Below are positions 60,441 through 64,000 of a stretch of DNA of 64,000 nt, piece by piece. The notes beneath the pieces were generated by a model. That model had not been told where the DNA came from and did not search any database. It saw only the letters and a list, made by a program, of their open reading frames with translations. Both the position numbers and the translations under genes were made by a program. Origin of the DNA: Streptomyces sp. TLI_146 (GTDB taxonomy: Bacteria > Actinomycetota > Actinomycetes > Streptomycetales > Streptomycetaceae); NCBI RefSeq assembly GCF_002846415.1, contig NZ_PJMX01000001.1:6200001-6264000 (forward strand), written 5' to 3'. The stretch's first letter is position 1. Each line of letters opens with the position of its first letter.

Positions 60441-62327
60441 ATGCCGATGACCGAGCAGGCCACCGGGGCCCACCATCCGCAGCCGCGGGCCCGTAACGGC
60501 GGACACCACGCCGCCCCCGTCGAGCACGTCACGGGCGCGCAGTCCCTCATCCGCTCTCTCGAGGAAGTCGGGGCCGAGACCGTCTTCGGCATTCCGGGCG
60601 GTGCCATCCTCCCGGCGTACGACCCGATGATGGACTCCACCCGGGTCCGCCACGTCCTGGTCCGCCACGAGCAGGGCGCGGGCCACGCCGCCACCGGTTA
60701 CGCGCAGGCCACCGGCAAGGTCGGCGTCTGCATGGCCACCTCCGGCCCCGGCGCCACCAACCTGGTCACGCCGATCGCCGACGCCCACATGGACTCCGTG
60801 CCGCTGGTCGCGATCACCGGGCAGGTCTCCTCCAAGGCGATCGGCACCGACGCCTTCCAGGAGGCGGACATCGTCGGCATCACCATGCCGATCACCAAGC
60901 ACAACTTCCTGGTCACCAAGGCCGAGGACATCCCGCGGACGATCGCGGAGGCCTTCCACATCGCCTCCACCGGCCGCCCGGGCCCGGTCCTGGTCGACAT
61001 CGCCAAGGACGCCCTCCAGGCCCGCACCACCTTCTCCTGGCCGCCGCACATGGACCTGCCGGGCTACCGCCCGGTCACCAAGCCGCACGCCAAGCAGATC
61101 CGCGAGGCCGCCAAGCTGATCGTCCAGGCCAAGCGCCCGGTCCTGTACGTCGGCGGCGGCGTCCTGAAGGCCGGCGCCACCGCCGAGCTGAAGGTCCTCG
61201 CGGAGCTCACCGGAGCGCCCGTCACCACCACCCTGATGGCGCTCGGCGCCTTCCCCGACAGCCACCCGCTGCACGTGGGGATGCCCGGTATGCACGGTGC
61301 GGTCACCGCCGTCACCGCGCTGCAGAAGTCCGACCTGCTGATCGCGCTCGGCACCCGCTTCGACGACCGGGTCACCGGCAAGCTGGACAGCTTCGCCCCG
61401 TACGCGAAGATCATCCACGCGGACATCGACCCGGCCGAGATCGGCAAGAACCGCGAGGTCGACGTGCCGATCGTGGGCGACGCCCGCGAGGTCATCGCCG
61501 ATCTGGTGCAGGCCGTCCAGGCCGAGCACACCGAGGGCCACACCGGCGACTACACCGCCTGGTGGAACGATCTGAACCGGTGGCGCGAGACCTACCCGCT
61601 CGGCTACGACCAGCCGGACGACGGCAGCCTCTCGCCGCAGCAGGTCATCCAGCGCATCGGCGAGCTCGCCCCCGCCGACACCATCTACGCGGCCGGCGTC
61701 GGCCAGCACCAGATGTGGGCCGCCCACTTCATCAACTACGAGCGCCCCGCCACCTGGCTGAACTCCGGCGGCGCCGGAACGATGGGGTACGCGATCCCGG
61801 CGGCCATGGGAGCCAAGGCCGGTATGCCGGACCGCCCGGTCTGGGCGATCGACGGCGACGGCTGCTTCCAGATGACCAACCAGGAGCTCACCACCTGTGC
61901 GCTCAACAACATCCCGATCAAGGTCGCCATCATCAACAACGGCGCCCTCGGGATGGTCCGCCAGTGGCAGACCCTCTTCTACAACCAGCGCTACTCCAGC
62001 ACGGTCCTGCACGCCGACGACACCGGCCACCACACGACCGGCTCCCAGGTCGGCGCGTCCAACGCACCCCGCCAGGGCACCCGCGTCCCGGACTTCGTGA
62101 AGCTGTCCGAGGCCATGGGCTGCTACGCGATCCGCTGCGAGCGCCCGGAGGACCTGGACAAGGCCATCGAAGAGGCCAACTCCATCAACGACCGCCCGGT
62201 CGTCATCGACTTCATCGTCCACGAGGACGCCCAGGTGTGGCCGATGGTCGCCGCCGGCACCTCCAACGACGAGGTCATGGCCGCCCGGGGCGTCCGTCCC
62301 GACTTCGGCGACAACGAAGACGACTGA
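60441..62327 (+). CDS. ilvB: Acetolactate synthase large subunit
   Basis: The 628-residue ThDP enzyme takes the first common step of valine, leucine and isoleucine synthesis. GAETVFGIPGGAILPAYD and the catalytic-Glu region VRHEQGAGHAATGYA lie near the N-terminus. The ThDP motif GDGCFQMTNQEL and INNGALGMVRQWQ are near residues 470-510. The first ATG at 60441 and a second at 60447 are both possible. It pairs with ilvN 23 bp downstream. Confidence 0.98.
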   Translation: MPMTEQATGAHHPQPRARNGGHHAAPVEHVTGAQSLIRSLEEVGAETVFGIPGGAILPAYDPMMDSTRVRHVLVRHEQGAGHAATGYAQATGKVGVCMATSGPGATNLVTPIADAHMDSVPLVAITGQVSSKAIGTDAFQEADIVGITMPITKHNFLVTKAEDIPRTIAEAFHIASTGRPGPVLVDIAKDALQARTTFSWPPHMDLPGYRPVTKPHAKQIREAAKLIVQAKRPVLYVGGGVLKAGATAELKVLAELTGAPVTTTLMALGAFPDSHPLHVGMPGMHGAVTAVTALQKSDLLIALGTRFDDRVTGKLDSFAPYAKIIHADIDPAEIGKNREVDVPIVGDAREVIADLVQAVQAEHTEGHTGDYTAWWNDLNRWRETYPLGYDQPDDGSLSPQQVIQRIGELAPADTIYAAGVGQHQMWAAHFINYERPATWLNSGGAGTMGYAIPAAMGAKAGMPDRPVWAIDGDGCFQMTNQELTTCALNNIPIKVAIINNGALGMVRQWQTLFYNQRYSSTVLHADDTGHHTTGSQVGASNAPRQGTRVPDFVKLSEAMGCYAIRCERPEDLDKAIEEANSINDRPVVIDFIVHEDAQVWPMVAAGTSNDEVMAARGVRPDFGDNEDD

Positions 62328-62350
62328 GAGAGCAGAGAGAGACCGTCACC

Positions 62351-62878
62351 ATGTCGACCAAGCACACGCTCTCCGTCCTGGTGGAGAACACCCCCGGCAT
62401 CCTCGCCCGGATCGCCGCGCTCTTCTCCCGCCGCGGCTTCAACATCGACTCGCTCGCCGTCGGTGTCACCGAACACCCCGACATCTCGCGCATCACCATC
62501 GTGGTCAATGTCGAGGACCTGCCCCTGGAGCAGGTGACGAAACAGCTCAACAAGCTGGTCAACGTCCTGAAGATCGTCGAACTCGAGCCCAGCGCTGCGA
62601 TCCAGCGCGAGCTCGTCCTGGTGAAGGTGCGTGCCGACAACGAAACGCGCTCCCAGATCGTCGAGATCGTCCAGCTGTTCCGCGCCAAGACCGTCGACGT
62701 CTCGCCCGAGGCCGTGACCATCGAGGCCACCGGCGGCGCCGACAAGCTGGAGGCGATGCTCAAGATGCTGGAGCAGTTCGGCATCAAGGAGCTCGTCCAG
62801 TCCGGGACGATCGCCATAGGGCGCGGCTCGCGGTCCATCACCGACCGCAGCCTGCGTGCCCTGGACCGCACGGCCTGA
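62351..62878 (+). CDS. ilvN: Acetolactate synthase regulatory subunit
   Basis: 175 residues. The N-terminal ACT domain, LSVLVENTPGILARIAALFS, binds valine for feedback inhibition. The C-terminal half (VRADNETRSQIVEIVQLFRA) interacts with the large subunit. Confidence 0.97.
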   Translation: MSTKHTLSVLVENTPGILARIAALFSRRGFNIDSLAVGVTEHPDISRITIVVNVEDLPLEQVTKQLNKLVNVLKIVELEPSAAIQRELVLVKVRADNETRSQIVEIVQLFRAKTVDVSPEAVTIEATGGADKLEAMLKMLEQFGIKELVQSGTIAIGRGSRSITDRSLRALDRTA

Positions 62879-62887
62879 ACCCGCCCC

Positions 62888-62908
62888 CTCGCGGTTTCGT
62901 ATCGCGAG
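62888..62908 (+). other. Short hairpin between ilvN and ilvC
   Basis: CTCGCG/CGCGAG with a nine-base loop, followed by a second weak stem (GCATCCC facing GGGACGC). There is no T tract. It may affect mRNA stability rather than terminate. Confidence 0.4.
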
Positions 62909-62978
62909 ACTTGAAACTTCCCGACGCATCCCCGCCGTACGGTGGGACGCAACACCAGCACACCAAGGAGATATCCCA

Positions 62979-63980
62979 GTGGCCGAGCTGTTCTACGACG
63001 CCGACGCCGACCTGTCCATCATCCAGGGCCGCAAGGTCGCTGTGATCGGTTACGGCAGCCAGGGCCACGCCCACGCGCTGTCGCTCCGTGACTCGGGTGT
63101 CGACGTCCGCGTCGGTCTGCACGAGGGCTCCAAGTCCAAGGCCAAGGCCGAGGAGCAGGGCCTGCGCGTGGTCACGCCCGCCGAGGCCGCCGCCGAGGCC
63201 GACGTCATCATGATCCTGGTCCCGGACCCGATCCAGGCCCAGGTCTACGAGGAGTCCATCAAGGACAACCTGAAGGACGGCGACGCGCTGTTCTTCGGCC
63301 ACGGCCTCAACATCCGCTTCGGCTTCATCAAGGCCCCCGAGGGCGTCGACGTCTGCATGGTCGCCCCCAAGGGCCCGGGCCACCTGGTCCGCCGCCAGTA
63401 CGAGGAGGGCCGCGGCGTCCCGTGTATCGCGGCCGTCGAGCAGGACGCGACCGGCAACGGCTTCGCGCTCGCGCTCTCGTACGCCAAGGGCATCGGCGGC
63501 ACCCGGGCGGGCGTCATCAAGACGACCTTCACCGAGGAGACCGAGACCGACCTGTTCGGCGAGCAGGCCGTGCTCTGCGGCGGTACGTCCGCGCTGGTCA
63601 AGGCGGGCTTCGAGACCCTCGTCGAGGCTGGCTACCAGCCGGAGATCGCCTACTTCGAGTGCCTCCACGAGCTGAAGCTCATCGTCGACCTGATGTACGA
63701 GGGCGGCCTGGAGAAGATGCGCTGGTCGGTCTCCGAGACCGCCGAGTGGGGCGACTACGTCACCGGCCCCCGCATCATCACCGCCGACACCAAGGCCGAG
63801 ATGAAGAAGGTCCTCACCGAGATCCAGGACGGCACCTTCGCCAAGAACTGGATGGACGAGTACCACGGCGGTCTGAAGAAGTACAACGAGTACAAGACCC
63901 AGGACGAGAACCACCTCCTGGAGACCACCGGCAAGGAGCTGCGCAAGCTCATGAGCTGGGTGAACGACGAGGAGGCGTAA
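62979..63980 (+). CDS. ilvC: Ketol-acid reductoisomerase, class I
   Basis: The 333-residue NADPH enzyme for the second step of branched-chain synthesis. Rossmann motif VAVIGYGSQGHAHAL, AGVIKTTFTEETETDLFGEQ (metal-binding acids) and CLHELKLIVDLMYEGG (second acid cluster). The length fits class I. The GTG at 62979 has AAGGAG upstream. Complete in the window. Confidence 0.98.
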   Translation: MAELFYDADADLSIIQGRKVAVIGYGSQGHAHALSLRDSGVDVRVGLHEGSKSKAKAEEQGLRVVTPAEAAAEADVIMILVPDPIQAQVYEESIKDNLKDGDALFFGHGLNIRFGFIKAPEGVDVCMVAPKGPGHLVRRQYEEGRGVPCIAAVEQDATGNGFALALSYAKGIGGTRAGVIKTTFTEETETDLFGEQAVLCGGTSALVKAGFETLVEAGYQPEIAYFECLHELKLIVDLMYEGGLEKMRWSVSETAEWGDYVTGPRIITADTKAEMKKVLTEIQDGTFAKNWMDEYHGGLKKYNEYKTQDENHLLETTGKELRKLMSWVNDEEA

Positions 63981-64000
63981 GCCTTCGCGAGGGGCCGCGG

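Overview
The window reads as part of a Streptomyces chromosome. Codons end almost entirely in G or C, GTG and TTG starts are common, several genes look leaderless, and the order sdaA-glyA-gcvH-gcvT ... opp ... mnmA ... ligA-rmdB ... gatCAB ... cdgC-ilvB-ilvN-ilvC matches, from memory, the central conserved region of the S. coelicolor chromosome. No rRNA, tRNA, CRISPR array or insertion sequence transposase was seen.

Layout. 1-8.7 kb is the accessory part. It holds a truncated beta-propeller protein, a two-gene cyclodipeptide synthase + CYP121-like P450 locus (resembling Rv2275-Rv2276 of Mycobacterium tuberculosis), an acetyltransferase, a small EF-hand protein, and an uncharacterised set of nucleotide-handling genes (two HIT proteins, a CMP-kinase-like protein, a ThiL-like kinase and a two-TM sensor-like protein). 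Three of those five genes contain a rare TTA codon, the hallmark of bldA control. 8.8-13.6 kb is a glycine/serine module under a tandem glycine riboswitch (gcvT-gcvH-glyA, then sdaA). 13.6-16 kb holds a P-loop protein and two SseB-like paralogues. 16.4-22.7 kb is a five-gene oligopeptide ABC importer, followed by a secreted M1 peptidase, a TRIC-like membrane protein, a thioesterase, a TetR regulator and small membrane proteins (to 27.5 kb).

27.5-37.3 kb holds a cysteine desulfurase and MnmA (tRNA 2-thiouridine), DUF427, LOG-like and SDR proteins, a MetE-like protein, NAD-dependent DNA ligase, and the c-di-GMP protein RmdB. 37.3-41.2 kb holds a secreted phospholipase C and a degenerate nuclease-fold protein, then a 180-bp palindromic extragenic element. 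41.2-44.9 kb is the gatCAB amidotransferase operon with a small extra gene inside. 44.9-56.9 kb is mixed: a Tat lipoprotein, an MMPL exporter, an acetyltransferase, a SIMPL protein, a LAL-type LuxR regulator, a sugar-dehydrogenase-like lipoprotein, an aldo/keto reductase and a 2-hydroxyacid dehydrogenase. 57-60.2 kb is a PAS-GGDEF-EAL protein (CdgC-like) whose EAL domain has lost its signature, and 60.2-64 kb is ilvBNC behind a leader-peptide attenuator.

The most unusual material is the CDPS/CYP121-like pair and the TTA-marked nucleotide-enzyme island. The regulatory highlights are the glycine riboswitch, the ilv attenuator, and a BldD-like box ahead of the CdgC-like gene.
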